Notes under the pieces: model-generated
Seen by the model: only the letters and a program-made list of their open reading frames with translations
What the model was told of the DNA's origin: nothing
Database searches by the model: none
Shown: positions 25,694 through 35,758 of the stretch, piece after piece
Layout of the letters: every line of letters begins with the position of its first letter
How positions within the stretch are numbered: position 1 is the stretch's first letter
Translations under genes and position numbers: made by a program
DNA from: CALHRB01 sp964473465
GTDB taxonomy: Bacteria > Bacteroidota > Ignavibacteria > Kapaibacteriales > UBA2268
Length of the DNA: 64,000 nt
Direction: 5' to 3'
Assembly: GCA_964473465.1 (NCBI GenBank)
Contig: CAYYPE010000001.1
Location: 62,001-126,000 of the forward strand

Positions 25694-26431
25694 TTAAAGC
25701 TTTAATTTTTTGAATATGCTTTCTGGAATGGCTTTAACAATAAACATAATATATTTCCAGAACCATGGAAGATAAACTACATCTTTTCCAGAATTTATTG
25801 CGTCATAAATACCTTTGCCAACGGTTTCCGCTGAAGCAAAGAGAGCATTTTTGGGAAGATGGGCAGTCATAGGAGTATCAACAAGACCGGGTTTGATGGT
25901 TATAACTTTAACATTAGAATGGAACATTCTGTTTCGAAGACCTTGCAGAAAAGTAGAGACACCTCCTTTGGCAGCTCCATAGATATAATTGCTTTGCCTG
26001 CCTCTGTCTCCGGCAACAGATGAGATGACGGCAAGAGTTCCCTTATTTTTCTCCTCAAAATAATTTGCGATAATCGAAGAAAGTGAAATTACGCTGACAC
26101 AATTGATATTGAATTCTCTGATAATTGCCTCAGAGTTCTTTTGAATGGCTGATTGGTCGGGAAGTGTCCCATATGCGATAAGGACGATATCAATACCTTT
26201 CATTGCATTAGAAGCATTTTCAATTAACACTTTATGCTTATCATAATCAAGAGCGTCAAATTCTTCGGTAAAGATTTGTGTTCTAAATCTTGCAAAAATA
26301 TCTGACCTGACAGATTCAAGCCTTCCTTGATTCAAGTCAGCAAGGTAGAGAATAGCATCATCTTTAGCAAAAAATTTAGCAGTGTGCTGGGCAATTGCCG
26401 AACAAGCCCCAATAATTAAAACCTTTTCCAT
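25694..26431 (-). CDS. Short-chain dehydrogenase/reductase
   Basis: 245 residues with a Rossmann start (LIIGACSAIAQHTAKFF, a variant of GxxxGxG in which later glycines are replaced), an acidic ALYLADLN turn, and the catalytic set S138, Y151 and K155 (ISSVAGDRGRQSNYIYGAAKGG). KPGLVDTPM follows as usual. A hydrophobic amphipathic C-terminus (WKYIMFIVKAIPESIFKKLKL) suggests membrane association. The overall look recalls DprE2-like reductases that act on polyprenyl-linked sugars. The substrate is uncertain. It is convergent with the regulator at 24165. Confidence 0.82.
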   Translation of the reverse strand: MEKVLIIGACSAIAQHTAKFFAKDDAILYLADLNQGRLESVRSDIFARFRTQIFTEEFDALDYDKHKVLIENASNAMKGIDIVLIAYGTLPDQSAIQKNSEAIIREFNINCVSVISLSSIIANYFEEKNKGTLAVISSVAGDRGRQSNYIYGAAKGGVSTFLQGLRNRMFHSNVKVITIKPGLVDTPMTAHLPKNALFASAETVGKGIYDAINSGKDVVYLPWFWKYIMFIVKAIPESIFKKLKL

Positions 26432-26563
26432 ACATTAATATTTTCAAGTTTAAATTAACTAAATTAATCAAAAAGATATATTCAGACAAAGAGAAATCTT
26501 AATAACCGAAATACTGAGGTATATTTTTCGTCTCTAACTAATCAATTTTTAAAGGAAACAATT

Positions 26564-29500
26564 ATGTTCAATTTTTTGAAAAAGTTAGTTGGGACAAAGC
26601 ATGACAGAGATAGAAAGCTGATGGAGCCTGTTGTAGCTGAGATTAATAGAATTTATAAAGAATTGGATTCCCTGACTGACGACGAACTAAGAGCGAAAAC
26701 TGATGAGTTCAAAAGAATTATCAAAGAAAGAACTCAGGAACTCGAAGAAGAAAAAGAAACTTTAAAGGCAAGATTGATTAATGAAGTTCTTGATGTCAAT
26801 CAAACTTTAGATATCAAGGATAGAATCAAAGAAATAGATGACGAATTGTTTACCACAATCAATAATACACTTGACGAGCTTCTTCCTGAAGCTTTTGCAG
26901 TGGTTAAACAAGCCTGTAAGCGATTAACTGAAGCCCAATACAGATATGAATATATGGGGCAGTCCTACACATGGGACATGATACCCTATGATGTTCAGTT
27001 AATGGGTGGAATAGTCCTTCATCAGGGGAAAATAGCCGAAATGGCAACTGGTGAGGGAAAAACACTTGTAGCTGTTCTACCTCTTTATCTTAACTCCCTT
27101 GCTGGCAAAGGAGTGCATCTGGTAACAGTCAATGATTATCTCGCAAGGCGTGACTCTGAATGGATGAAACCTGTTTTTGAATTTCTTGGGGTATCTGTTG
27201 GTGCTATTCAGTCGAATATGGATAGTGAGGTCAGAAAGAAATTCTATAACCTTGATATAACTTATGGAACCAATAACGAGTTTGGTTTTGATTACTTAAG
27301 AGATAACATGGTTATAGACAAAGACCAGATGGTTCAGCGGGAACACTGGTATGCAATAGTTGACGAGGTTGACTCTGTTTTGATAGATGAAGCAAGAACA
27401 CCATTAATTATATCAGGTCCAGTTGGTCAGGCATCAGATCAGAAATTTGATGAAATGAACCCAAGGGTTAAGCGGCTTGTAGAGGCACAAAACAAGCTAA
27501 TTAACCAGATAACCTCCGAAATTCCTAAATATCTTGAATCATCATCAAAGGAAGATAGAGAAAAAGCCGGAATGATGCTTCTGAGGTGCTATAGAGGATT
27601 GCCCAAGCACAAAAAACTCACAAAACTTCTTCAGGAGCCAGAAAACCAGAAACTGATGAAAGAGACTGAGCTTTTCTTTATGCGTGATCAGGGCGTAAGA
27701 ATGCATGAAATAGATGATGAGCTTTATTATACAATTGACGAGAAAAATCATCAGATAGATATTACCGAAAAGGGGAGAAACCTTCTAATAATTGGTCAGG
27801 AAGATCCGGATATGTTTGTTATACCTGACATTGCAGCTATTATGAGTGCAATTGAAGGGGATACAACACTAACACCCGAGGAAAAGCAAAGGAAAATTGA
27901 TGAAGCAAATTTGCTTTATGCCGAAAGAAGTGATAGAATACATACAATTCATCAACTTCTGCGTGCTTATTCACTTTATGAAAAAGATGTGGAATATGTG
28001 GTTCAGGATGGGAAAGTTCAGATAGTTGATGAATTCACCGGAAGAATTTTAGAAGGCAGAAGGTATTCCGAAGGACTGCATCAGGCTATAGAAGCAAAGG
28101 AAAATGTTACCGTTGAGCGGGACACACAAACTCTGGCAACAGTTACTCTTCAGAATTACTTCAGATTATACAGGAAATTAGCTGGAATGACAGGAACAGC
28201 GGAAACCGAAGCAGCAGAGTTCGAAAAAATTTACAAGTTAGATGTTGTAGTTATCCCAACGAATAAACCTATTATTCGTGAGGACAGAGATGATTTGATT
28301 TTCAAGACCAAACGAGAAAAATATAATGCAATAATAAATGAAATTGAAAAAGAGCTAAAAAATAACAGAGCTATTCTCGTTGGAACCACAAGCGTTGAAG
28401 TTTCTGAGATTTTAAGCAAAATGCTTACCCGTAGGAAAATTCATCATAATGTTCTAAATGCAAAGCAACATCAACGTGAAGCTGAAATTATAGCCAATGC
28501 CGGGAAAAAAGGGAGCGTTACTATTGCCACAAATATGGCAGGTAGAGGAACGGACATCAAGTTAGACCACGAGGTAAGAAAGAATGGGGGTTTGGCAATC
28601 ATTGGTTCAGAAAGACACGATGCCAGAAGGATTGACAGACAGTTAAGAGGAAGAGCTGGAAGGCAGGGCGATCCGGGGTCATCTCAATTTTTTATTTCGC
28701 TTGAAGATGACCTGATGAGACTTTTTGGCGGCGAAAGAGTTGCCAATGTTATGAGTGGTTTGAAAATAGCAGATGGCGAAGCAATCCAGCACTCAATGCT
28801 AACAAAAAATGTCGAAAGGGCACAGAAAAAAGTCGAAGAAAATAACTTTGGAATACGTAAAAGACTTCTTGAATACGACAACGTGATGAACCAACAAAGA
28901 GAGGTTATCTATTCAAGAAGGAGGTTTGCTCTATTCGGTGAAAGACTCCGTGGCGAAATAATTGATTCAATCGAAGAATTGGTTGAGGAATGGTATGATG
29001 AAAATCATCCCAATCTTGATGTAAATGGCTTGTTGAATACTGTCAGAGCAAATCTGTTATCGGATGTAAAGCTTACAGCTGAAGAATTTGAAAAACTTAG
29101 CAAGGATGAAGTTGTCAAGAGAATTATGTCAGCGGTAATAGATTTTTATAATAGAAAAGAAGAAATGCTCGGCTCTGAATTTATGGCAAATTTAGAAAGA
29201 ATTGCTGTTTTGCAGACTATAGATGAAAAATGGAGAGAACACTTAAGAGAGATGGATGAGCTCAAAGAGGGTATTCATCTAAGGAGTTACGGGCAAAAAG
29301 ATCCATTGTTAGAATACAAGTCCGAAGCCTATCATCTTTTTGTTCAGTTAATCAAAGATATTAACAGAGAATCTGTTAATCTTGTGTTGAAATATTTCCC
29401 GAGGGTTGTTGAAAGAAGAGTTCCCGGCGGATATAGAGGAGCAAAGGAAGAGAAAGGACCAGATGGATTGCCCAGAATGCGAAGAACTGTTACCGACTCA

Positions 29501-29701
29501 AGCTCAATGAGATTTACTCATTCTTCCCAGATACCATCTTATTTAATGGGAGGTGGAGGAAGCGGCGATCAAAACCAACCAGAAGTTAAAGTTTCAACAT
29601 ACAGAAAGACTGAGAAAACCGTAGGAAGAAATGACCCGTGTCCTTGCGGAAGCGGCAAGAAATACAAACATTGTCACGGAAAAAATGTTAGTGTGAGCTA
29701 A
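26564..29701 (+). CDS. secA: Preprotein translocase ATPase SecA
   Basis: 1045 residues, longer than the 901 of E. coli and typical of Bacteroidota-like SecA. It powers Sec-dependent export at SecYEG. The helicase motifs are clear: MATGEGKTLVA (Walker A, 160-170), VDEVDSVLIDEAR (Walker B region), TIATNMAGRGTDIKL and GRAGRQGDPGSSQFF. A helical insertion near 55-105 and another before YTIDEKNHQIDITEKG account for the added length. The tail CPCGSGKKYKHCHG is the zinc-binding SEC-C motif that contacts SecB or ribosomes. AAAGGAA precedes the ATG. Confidence 0.98.
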   Translation: MFNFLKKLVGTKHDRDRKLMEPVVAEINRIYKELDSLTDDELRAKTDEFKRIIKERTQELEEEKETLKARLINEVLDVNQTLDIKDRIKEIDDELFTTINNTLDELLPEAFAVVKQACKRLTEAQYRYEYMGQSYTWDMIPYDVQLMGGIVLHQGKIAEMATGEGKTLVAVLPLYLNSLAGKGVHLVTVNDYLARRDSEWMKPVFEFLGVSVGAIQSNMDSEVRKKFYNLDITYGTNNEFGFDYLRDNMVIDKDQMVQREHWYAIVDEVDSVLIDEARTPLIISGPVGQASDQKFDEMNPRVKRLVEAQNKLINQITSEIPKYLESSSKEDREKAGMMLLRCYRGLPKHKKLTKLLQEPENQKLMKETELFFMRDQGVRMHEIDDELYYTIDEKNHQIDITEKGRNLLIIGQEDPDMFVIPDIAAIMSAIEGDTTLTPEEKQRKIDEANLLYAERSDRIHTIHQLLRAYSLYEKDVEYVVQDGKVQIVDEFTGRILEGRRYSEGLHQAIEAKENVTVERDTQTLATVTLQNYFRLYRKLAGMTGTAETEAAEFEKIYKLDVVVIPTNKPIIREDRDDLIFKTKREKYNAIINEIEKELKNNRAILVGTTSVEVSEILSKMLTRRKIHHNVLNAKQHQREAEIIANAGKKGSVTIATNMAGRGTDIKLDHEVRKNGGLAIIGSERHDARRIDRQLRGRAGRQGDPGSSQFFISLEDDLMRLFGGERVANVMSGLKIADGEAIQHSMLTKNVERAQKKVEENNFGIRKRLLEYDNVMNQQREVIYSRRRFALFGERLRGEIIDSIEELVEEWYDENHPNLDVNGLLNTVRANLLSDVKLTAEEFEKLSKDEVVKRIMSAVIDFYNRKEEMLGSEFMANLERIAVLQTIDEKWREHLREMDELKEGIHLRSYGQKDPLLEYKSEAYHLFVQLIKDINRESVNLVLKYFPRVVERRVPGGYRGAKEEKGPDGLPRMRRTVTDSSSMRFTHSSQIPSYLMGGGGSGDQNQPEVKVSTYRKTEKTVGRNDPCPCGSGKKYKHCHGKNVSVS

Positions 29702-29711
29702 GAAAAATAAA

Positions 29712-31046
29712 TTATTTTACGTCTTTTCTTCCAATTGAATAATATTCAAAATTGAACTCTCGCATCTCATCAAGCGAGAAGAGATTGCGACCATCGAAAA
29801 TAATGTTTTGCTTCATTAGACTTTTTAATTTTGTAAAGTCAGGATTTCTGAAGACAGTCCATTCGGTTGAAATTATCAATGCATCAGAATCGGCAAGGCA
29901 ATGATACATATTTTTTGCATAAGAAATTTTGTTGCCATATTTCATTTCAGTATTTGGCATAGCTTCAGGGTCGTAAACATCAATTCTGGCACCAGCGGAA
30001 AGTAATCTGTCAATAATTCTGAAAGCAGGTGCTTCTCTAACGTCATCGGTGTCTGGTTTAAAGGATAAACCCCATAAAGCAAATTTTAAGCCGGAGATAT
30101 TTCCGTTGAATCTATCAAAAATTCTGTCTATAAACCTTGAAATCTGTTTTTCATTGACTTTTTGAGCTGCCTTGATGATATCAAGAGAAACATTTTCCAA
30201 ATCAGAGGAATGAATCAAAGCTCTGACATCTTTAGGAAAGCAAGACCCACCATAACCAATACCAGCAAAAAGGAATCTCTTACCGATACGACTGTCTGAG
30301 CCGATTCCGAGCCTTACTTTGTCAATATCAGCCCCAACTTTTTCGCAATAAGCAGATATGTCATTCATAAATGAAATTTTTACGGCGAGGAAAGAGTTAG
30401 CAGCATATTTAACAACCTCTGCACTTTTTTCATCGAATATGAAAATTGGATTACCACTTCGGACAAATGGTACATATAGGTCTTTCAGGATTATCTCAGC
30501 ATCTTTATCATCTGTTCCTATTACAATTCTTTCGGGTTTGAGGGCATCTTCGAGTGCAAATCCTTCCCTGAGGAATTCGGGATTGCTGCAAACGGCAAAT
30601 TCTTTATCAGGAATGATTTCTTTTATAATTTCCCTGATTTTCGAAGTTGTACCGACCGGAACAGTGCTTTTATTAACAATTATTTTCTTTTCAGTTAGAT
30701 TTTTATTCTTGATAATATTTGCTATCTCGGCGGCAACTCTCAAAACGTGTTGCAGGTCAGCTGAACCATCCTCATTGGGAGGAGTAGGCAAACAGAGGAA
30801 GATAATTTTACAGTTTTCAACCGCATCGTTCAGTTCGGTAGAGAAATGTAGTCTTTCCTCTCTTATATTTCTTTGTAATAAAGTTTCAAGACCGGGTTCG
30901 TAAATTGGGGATATTCCCTGTTTTAATTTTTCAATTTTTTCAGGGACAATATCAATGCAATAAACATTATTACCTGTTGCAGCAAAACAAGTACCAGTAA
31001 CAAGACCTACATAACCTGTGCCGATAATTCCAACATTATAAGACAT
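29712..31046 (-). CDS. ugd: UDP-glucose 6-dehydrogenase
   Basis: 444 residues. It oxidises UDP-glucose to UDP-glucuronate with two NAD+, for capsule, LPS or exopolysaccharide precursors. The N-terminal NAD site GTGYVGLV (10-17), NPEFLREGFA, the active-site cysteine C269 in GYGGSCFPKD, and WGLSFKPDTDDVREAP are all family signatures. UDP-GlcNAc/ManNAc dehydrogenases are related but lack this exact set. It is convergent with secA, 10 nt apart. A TAATTTTG promoter box lies about 33 nt upstream. Confidence 0.93.
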   Translation of the reverse strand: MSYNVGIIGTGYVGLVTGTCFAATGNNVYCIDIVPEKIEKLKQGISPIYEPGLETLLQRNIREERLHFSTELNDAVENCKIIFLCLPTPPNEDGSADLQHVLRVAAEIANIIKNKNLTEKKIIVNKSTVPVGTTSKIREIIKEIIPDKEFAVCSNPEFLREGFALEDALKPERIVIGTDDKDAEIILKDLYVPFVRSGNPIFIFDEKSAEVVKYAANSFLAVKISFMNDISAYCEKVGADIDKVRLGIGSDSRIGKRFLFAGIGYGGSCFPKDVRALIHSSDLENVSLDIIKAAQKVNEKQISRFIDRIFDRFNGNISGLKFALWGLSFKPDTDDVREAPAFRIIDRLLSAGARIDVYDPEAMPNTEMKYGNKISYAKNMYHCLADSDALIISTEWTVFRNPDFTKLKSLMKQNIIFDGRNLFSLDEMREFNFEYYSIGRKDVK

Positions 31047-31078
31047 AGAATTTTCTTAAAATTAATTATTATAAATTA

Positions 31079-31112
31079 CAAAATTATGAATTTAACTTCA
31101 ATCGATTTCAAA
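31079..31112 (-). promoter_or_regulatory. Bacteroidota-type promoter of ugd
   Basis: On the minus strand, TAATTTTG (plus 31079-31086) fits TAnnTTTG. A TTTG about 22 nt further upstream on that strand can serve as the -33 element. The predicted start would leave a leader of about 25 nt before the ATG at 31046. Confidence 0.5.
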
Positions 31113-31153
31113 TTTTCTTTAGATAAGTTAGGAAATGAGTTAAAAATTTAAAG

Positions 31154-31927
31154 TCAGGATTGAACTTTTAATTTGATTAGTTCCTTAATAATTTTTTCGG
31201 GATAATTGGTTACGATGGCTTTTATTTTTAATTGAAGGGCTTTCATAAGGTCTTCTTTGTTGTCAATTGAATAAACCCCGATATAGATATTATTTTCAAT
31301 GGCATCAATAGCAATATCATTATTGATTTCTGATATAGAGCAAACAAAGGCATCGCAGCGAATTTCTCTTGCAATTTCCGAAGGAAGTCTGTTATCTTTG
31401 GGTATTTTAATGGCTGCTGTTGCGATCTCATGATATGCTTTCTTTATAAAATTAATAGAATCATAGTAAAATGAAGAAATCAGAACCTTGTCCAGATAAT
31501 TATAATTATTAAGAATACTGAGTATTTTTTTTAAATTATCGAGATAATGGTTGTTATTAACGTTCTTGATTTCAAGATTTAGATATGCTTTATTCTGGAT
31601 TAGATCCAAAACCTCTGTGAGCAAAGGAACTCTCTCGCCTGAAAACTTTTTGTCAAACCATGATCCTGCATCCAGACTTTTAATATCAGAAAGATTTTGA
31701 TTCCTGGTAAAGCCAACACCATTGGTAGTTCGGCTGAGGCCTTTATCATGAAAGACAACAATCTCGCTGTCTGAAGTAACCTGAATATCAGCTTCAATCA
31801 TATTTGCCCCGGCTGATAGAGCTTCCCTGAAAGCAGAAAGGGTATTTTCGGGAGCAGTCCCCGAAGAGCCTCTATGAGCCACTATGATAAGTTCATTATT
31901 TTTAGCAAAATCTTTTAAAGATATCAT
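31154..31927 (-). CDS. Glycerophosphodiester phosphodiesterase (GDPD family)
   Basis: 257 residues, cytoplasmic (no signal peptide). It hydrolyses glycerophosphodiesters to glycerol-3-phosphate and an alcohol. The signature AHRGSSGTAPENTLSAF gives H18, R19 and E28; MIEADIQVTSDSEIVVFHD gives metal ligands E46 and D48 and the second catalytic histidine H60. DAGSWFDKKFSGERVPLLTEVL and LNLEIKN complete the TIM barrel; the length matches UgpQ. It may recycle deacylated phospholipid headgroups. It is divergent from the CBS-domain gene. Confidence 0.92.
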   Translation of the reverse strand: MISLKDFAKNNELIIVAHRGSSGTAPENTLSAFREALSAGANMIEADIQVTSDSEIVVFHDKGLSRTTNGVGFTRNQNLSDIKSLDAGSWFDKKFSGERVPLLTEVLDLIQNKAYLNLEIKNVNNNHYLDNLKKILSILNNYNYLDKVLISSFYYDSINFIKKAYHEIATAAIKIPKDNRLPSEIAREIRCDAFVCSISEINNDIAIDAIENNIYIGVYSIDNKEDLMKALQLKIKAIVTNYPEKIIKELIKLKVQS

Positions 31928-31976
31928 CAGGAAAATAAATTAAACATTCTTTAAAAACACAAATTACTTTAAGAAA

Positions 31977-31984
31977 CAAAATTA
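31977..31984 (-). promoter_or_regulatory. Candidate -7 element for the GDPD gene
   Basis: Minus-strand TAATTTTG matches TAnnTTTG and would start transcription about 43 nt before the GDPD ATG. The upstream sequence is A/T-rich without a clear -33 TTTG. Confidence 0.35.
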
Positions 31985-32052
31985 TTTGTTTTTTATTGTT
32001 GTAAAATTTTATAAGTTACATTATTATTCTTATGAGATTTATGGAGGTTAAA

Positions 32053-32496
32053 ATGCCAACTTTAGTTAAGATAGCAGATATTATGACTAAAGATGTTTTT
32101 ACTGTCAATATTGATGATACAATTCACAAAGCAGACGAAATAATGCGTGATGAAAGTATCAGACAGGTTCCCGTTGTTGATGGTAAGAAGTTTATTGGTC
32201 TTATAACTGAAAGAACGCTAATGGAATATTCGTTAAGAAGGCTCTATGACTTTGAAGATGAGTATGGTGAAATTGGATATAACAAAATTAATGATTTCAA
32301 GAAGATTATGACAACTGAAGTCTATCTTATTTACCCTGAAGATAGCATAAAGAAGGCAATAGAACTTATGATTAAGAAAAAAGTGGATTGTCTGCCGGTG
32401 GTTGATTGGGAAAATAATCTCGTTGGGATTGTAACATATTACGATATGCTTCTCTATGTAAATAAGATTTTAAATGAACAATTAAGCAAATCCTGA
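32053..32496 (+). CDS. Tandem CBS-domain protein
   Basis: 147 residues from the ATG at 32053. This start is preferred over the in-frame ATG at 32032 because GGAGG (32043-32047) sits 5 nt ahead of it. Two CBS motifs make one Bateman module: IADIMTKDVFTVNIDDTIHKADEIM with VVDGKKFIGLITERTLM, then IMTTEVYLIYPEDSIKKAIELM with PVVDWENNLVGIVTYYDML. Such modules bind adenine nucleotides. With no attached catalytic domain it would act as a free-standing sensor or regulate a partner. It lies 8 nt ahead of the comM-like gene, so the two are probably cotranscribed. Confidence 0.9.
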   Translation: MPTLVKIADIMTKDVFTVNIDDTIHKADEIMRDESIRQVPVVDGKKFIGLITERTLMEYSLRRLYDFEDEYGEIGYNKINDFKKIMTTEVYLIYPEDSIKKAIELMIKKKVDCLPVVDWENNLVGIVTYYDMLLYVNKILNEQLSKS

Positions 32497-32504
32497 GTAA
32501 AAAA

Positions 32505-34046
32505 ATGTATTCGAATATTAAGTCAGCCTCAATTTTGGGGATTAATGCCTATGTTATAGAAATTGAGTGCCATATCGAAAATGCAATTCCTAATTTTGTT
32601 ATTGTCGGTTTGCCTGACTCTGCAGTGAAAGAGTCCCGGGAACGAGTAACCGCTGCAATTAAGAATTCTGATCTGTTATTCCCACAAAAGAAGATTACAA
32701 TTAATCTGGCACCTGCGGACATTCGCAAAGAAGGTAGTGCTTTCGATTTACCGATTGCACTTGGTGTATTAAGTGCAATGGAAAATGTCCAGCAGGATTT
32801 AATCCCGGATACTTTGTTTTTGGGAGAATTGTCACTGGATGGGACACTTCGAACCGTTCACGGCGTTCTTTCAATTGCTCTGGAAGCCAGAAATTCTGGG
32901 TTTAAAAGAATTGTTCTGCCTGCTGATAATGCGGATGAAGCGGCTCTTGTTGATGAGATTGAAGTCATCCCGGTTAAAAACCTCAAAGAAGCAGTAGATT
33001 TTCTTAATAAAGAAATAGAAATTCAGCTAAGGAAGGTGAACATTCAGGAAATTTTCAGTAGCAATCAATCAAAAAATTTACTTGATATTTCAGATGTAAA
33101 GGGTCAGGAAATTGTAAAACGTGCTTTAGAAGTTGCCGCCGCCGGGGGCCATAACATTTTGATGATTGGACCACCGGGTTCAGGTAAAACAATGCTTGCA
33201 AAAAGAATTCCAACGATTCTTCCACCACTGACTATTGATGAATCGCTCGAGACAACAAAAATACATTCAGTTGCCGGGGCTTTACCAGAAAAAGAGGCTT
33301 TGGTAACCGTCAGACCATTCCGCTCGCCACATCATACAATTTCAGATGCAGCTCTGGTCGGAGGAGGAATGAATAAAATAAAGCCGGGGGAAATATCATT
33401 GGCTCATCATGGAGTTCTTTTCCTTGACGAATTGCCGGAATTTGCAAGAAATGTTTTGGAAGTTTTACGTCAGCCACTCGAAGACAAACATATAAGTATT
33501 TCCAGAACGAAAATGTCAATTGAGTATCCTGCAAATTTTATGCTTGTTTGCTCAATGAATCCCTGCCCCTGCGGTAATTTCGGAAATCCAAGTCAGGAAT
33601 GCACCTGCACTCCCACTATGATTAAGAAATATCTTTCGAAAGTATCAGGACCGCTACTTGACAGAATAGATATTCACGTCGAAGTTCCTGCTGTAAAATA
33701 TCAGGATTTAAGTTCGAAAAGAAGAGGGGAACCCTCCGAAGAAGTCAGGAAAAGAGTTGTCAATGCAAGACAAATTCAACAGGATAGGTTCAAAAAATCC
33801 AAAAATAAATTCAAAAACGCAGATATGACATCAAAAGATTTGCATAAATACTGCATCTTAGACGAAAGTTCTCAATCTCTTTTGAAAATTGCAATGACAA
33901 AACTTGGTTTTTCTGCCAGAGCTTATGACAGGATATTAAAAGTAGCAAGGACTATAGCCGACTTGGCTGAGGAAGAAAACATCAGAACCGAACATATAAG
34001 CGAGGCAATACAATATAGAAGCCTTGACCGTGAATATTGGAAATAA
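32505..34046 (+). CDS. comM: YifB/ComM family Mg-chelatase-like AAA+ ATPase
   Basis: 513 residues. An N-terminal LonC-like domain (NFVIVGLPDSAVKESRERV) is followed by the AAA+ core: MIGPPGSGKTMLAKRIPTILPPL (Walker A), FLDELPEFARNVLEVLRQPLED (Walker B) and a zinc-type MNPCPCGNFGNPSQECTC. The Mg-chelatase C-terminal domain ends with SARAYDRILKVARTIADL. ComM is a hexameric helicase that promotes branch migration in natural transformation and is widespread in non-competent bacteria too. No competence genes are nearby. It follows the CBS gene by 8 nt and precedes pgi by 30 nt. Confidence 0.95.
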   Translation: MYSNIKSASILGINAYVIEIECHIENAIPNFVIVGLPDSAVKESRERVTAAIKNSDLLFPQKKITINLAPADIRKEGSAFDLPIALGVLSAMENVQQDLIPDTLFLGELSLDGTLRTVHGVLSIALEARNSGFKRIVLPADNADEAALVDEIEVIPVKNLKEAVDFLNKEIEIQLRKVNIQEIFSSNQSKNLLDISDVKGQEIVKRALEVAAAGGHNILMIGPPGSGKTMLAKRIPTILPPLTIDESLETTKIHSVAGALPEKEALVTVRPFRSPHHTISDAALVGGGMNKIKPGEISLAHHGVLFLDELPEFARNVLEVLRQPLEDKHISISRTKMSIEYPANFMLVCSMNPCPCGNFGNPSQECTCTPTMIKKYLSKVSGPLLDRIDIHVEVPAVKYQDLSSKRRGEPSEEVRKRVVNARQIQQDRFKKSKNKFKNADMTSKDLHKYCILDESSQSLLKIAMTKLGFSARAYDRILKVARTIADLAEEENIRTEHISEAIQYRSLDREYWK

Positions 34047-34076
34047 TTATGTCTAATAATAGATTTAAAAGCAAAA

Positions 34077-35726
34077 ATGAGTTTATTAACTGAAACGAAA
34101 GTCTGGAAAGAATTAAATAGTCATTATAATGAGATGAAATCAGTTAAAATGATTGATTTATTTCAATCTGATAAAGAGAGATTTAAGAAGTTCTCAACCG
34201 AATTCGAGGATATTTTTTTCGATTATTCAAAAAACATTATTACCGAAAAGACTTTAGAGTTACTGATTAAGCTTGCCGAACAGACTGATTTGAAGATATG
34301 GATAGAAAAAATGTTTAGTGGTGCAAAAATCAATATCACTGAAAACCGGGCTGTTCTTCATACTGCTTTAAGGCAAAAAGATGGTGATTCCATTTATGTA
34401 GATGGCTGGGATGTGCTTCCAAAGATTAAAGCTGTCCAGAAAAAAATGAAGGAATTTTGTAATAAGGTTCATTCAGGAATTTGGTTAGGCTATTCGGGGA
34501 AAAAAGTTACTGATATTGTGAATATTGGTATAGGAGGCTCTGATTTAGGACCTTCAATGGTTTGCGATGCTCTGAAATATTATGCTGTGAAGGGGATAAA
34601 TGTTCATTTTGTCTCTAACGTTGATGGCACACATATTTCCGAAACCCTTAAGAAATTGAATCCTGAAACTGTTCTTTTCGTTGTAGCTTCAAAAACTTTT
34701 ACAACTCAGGAAACAATTACAAATGCAACTACTGCAAAGAAATGGTTCCTTGAAAAAACAGGCAACAATGAAAGCTTAATCGAAAAACATTTTATTGCCT
34801 TATCAACTAATGAGGAAGCAGTCAAGCAATTCGGTATTAATACAGATAATATGTTTGAATTCTGGAACTGGGTTGGTGGACGTTATTCCTTATGGTCTGC
34901 TATTGGTTTGCCGATAGCACTCTATCTTGGTTATGAAAACTATGATAGTCTGCTTGAAGGTGCTTATAAAATGGACATCCATTTTCGAAATGCACCCTTT
35001 GACAGAAATATACCTGTGCTATTGGCTCTCTTGGGAATCTGGTATGCAAACTTTTTTGGTTGCAGGACTTATGCAGTCATACCCTATGACCAATATCTTG
35101 ATAAGCTTACTGATTATCTTCAGCAGCTTGATATGGAAAGCAATGGAAAATACGTTGATAAAAACGGAGAATATGTTGATTATACAACAGGACCGGTAAT
35201 ATGGGGAAAACCCGGAACCAATGCACAACATTCTTTTTTCCAACTAATTCATCAGGGAACACAAATGATACCTGCAGATTTTTTATGTGCTATCGAAAGT
35301 CTTAATGATATTGGGGACCATCATAAAATACTTCTTTCAAATTTTTTTGGACAGACCGAAGCTTTGATGAAAGGTAAAAGCGAAGAAGAAGTAATGCTGG
35401 AACTCAGAAAATCAGGGGTTCCTGATGAAAAAATCAGAACATTACTCAAGCCTAAAGTTTTTCAGGGGAATAAACCAACCAATTCGATTCTATATAACAA
35501 ATTAACACCCGAACTATTGGGAAAAATCCTTGCTATGTATGAGCACAAGGTTTTTGTTCAAGGGATAATCTGGAATATAAATTCTTTTGACCAATGGGGT
35601 GTGGAACTTGGAAAACTACTCGCAGGTAAAATCCTCAATGAACTCAAAAATAAAGATGAGATAACAACACATGACGGTTCAACCAATGGATTGATTAATT
35701 ATTACAAATCCAGAAGAAAGCAATAA
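34077..35726 (+). CDS. pgi: Glucose-6-phosphate isomerase
   Basis: 549 residues, matching the long bacterial/eukaryotic GPI form. It interconverts glucose-6-phosphate and fructose-6-phosphate in the cytoplasm. Signatures include VNIGIGGSDLGPSMV, FVVASKTFTTQET, the family pattern VGGRYSLWSAIGLPIAL, KPGTNAQHSFFQLIHQGT (catalytic histidine) and FDQWGVELGK near the C-terminus. The ATG at 34077 has no strong ribosome site; AAAAGCAAAA precedes it. It is 30 nt after comM and 32 nt before the MlaE-like gene on the same strand. Confidence 0.98.
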   Translation: MSLLTETKVWKELNSHYNEMKSVKMIDLFQSDKERFKKFSTEFEDIFFDYSKNIITEKTLELLIKLAEQTDLKIWIEKMFSGAKINITENRAVLHTALRQKDGDSIYVDGWDVLPKIKAVQKKMKEFCNKVHSGIWLGYSGKKVTDIVNIGIGGSDLGPSMVCDALKYYAVKGINVHFVSNVDGTHISETLKKLNPETVLFVVASKTFTTQETITNATTAKKWFLEKTGNNESLIEKHFIALSTNEEAVKQFGINTDNMFEFWNWVGGRYSLWSAIGLPIALYLGYENYDSLLEGAYKMDIHFRNAPFDRNIPVLLALLGIWYANFFGCRTYAVIPYDQYLDKLTDYLQQLDMESNGKYVDKNGEYVDYTTGPVIWGKPGTNAQHSFFQLIHQGTQMIPADFLCAIESLNDIGDHHKILLSNFFGQTEALMKGKSEEEVMLELRKSGVPDEKIRTLLKPKVFQGNKPTNSILYNKLTPELLGKILAMYEHKVFVQGIIWNINSFDQWGVELGKLLAGKILNELKNKDEITTHDGSTNGLINYYKSRRKQ

Positions 35727-35758
35727 AATTATTGGAAATAATATTAATCCATTAAAGT

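Noticed and set aside
30358..30903. Long plus-strand frame of 181 codons inside ugd
   Set aside because: It is antisense to a clearly conserved ugd, has low-complexity hydrophobic content and no ribosome site or homology; a shadow frame.
34048..34092. 14-codon frame (ATG TCT AAT...) overlapping the pgi start
   Set aside because: No Shine-Dalgarno and no stop/start overlap that would imply coupling; expected by chance.
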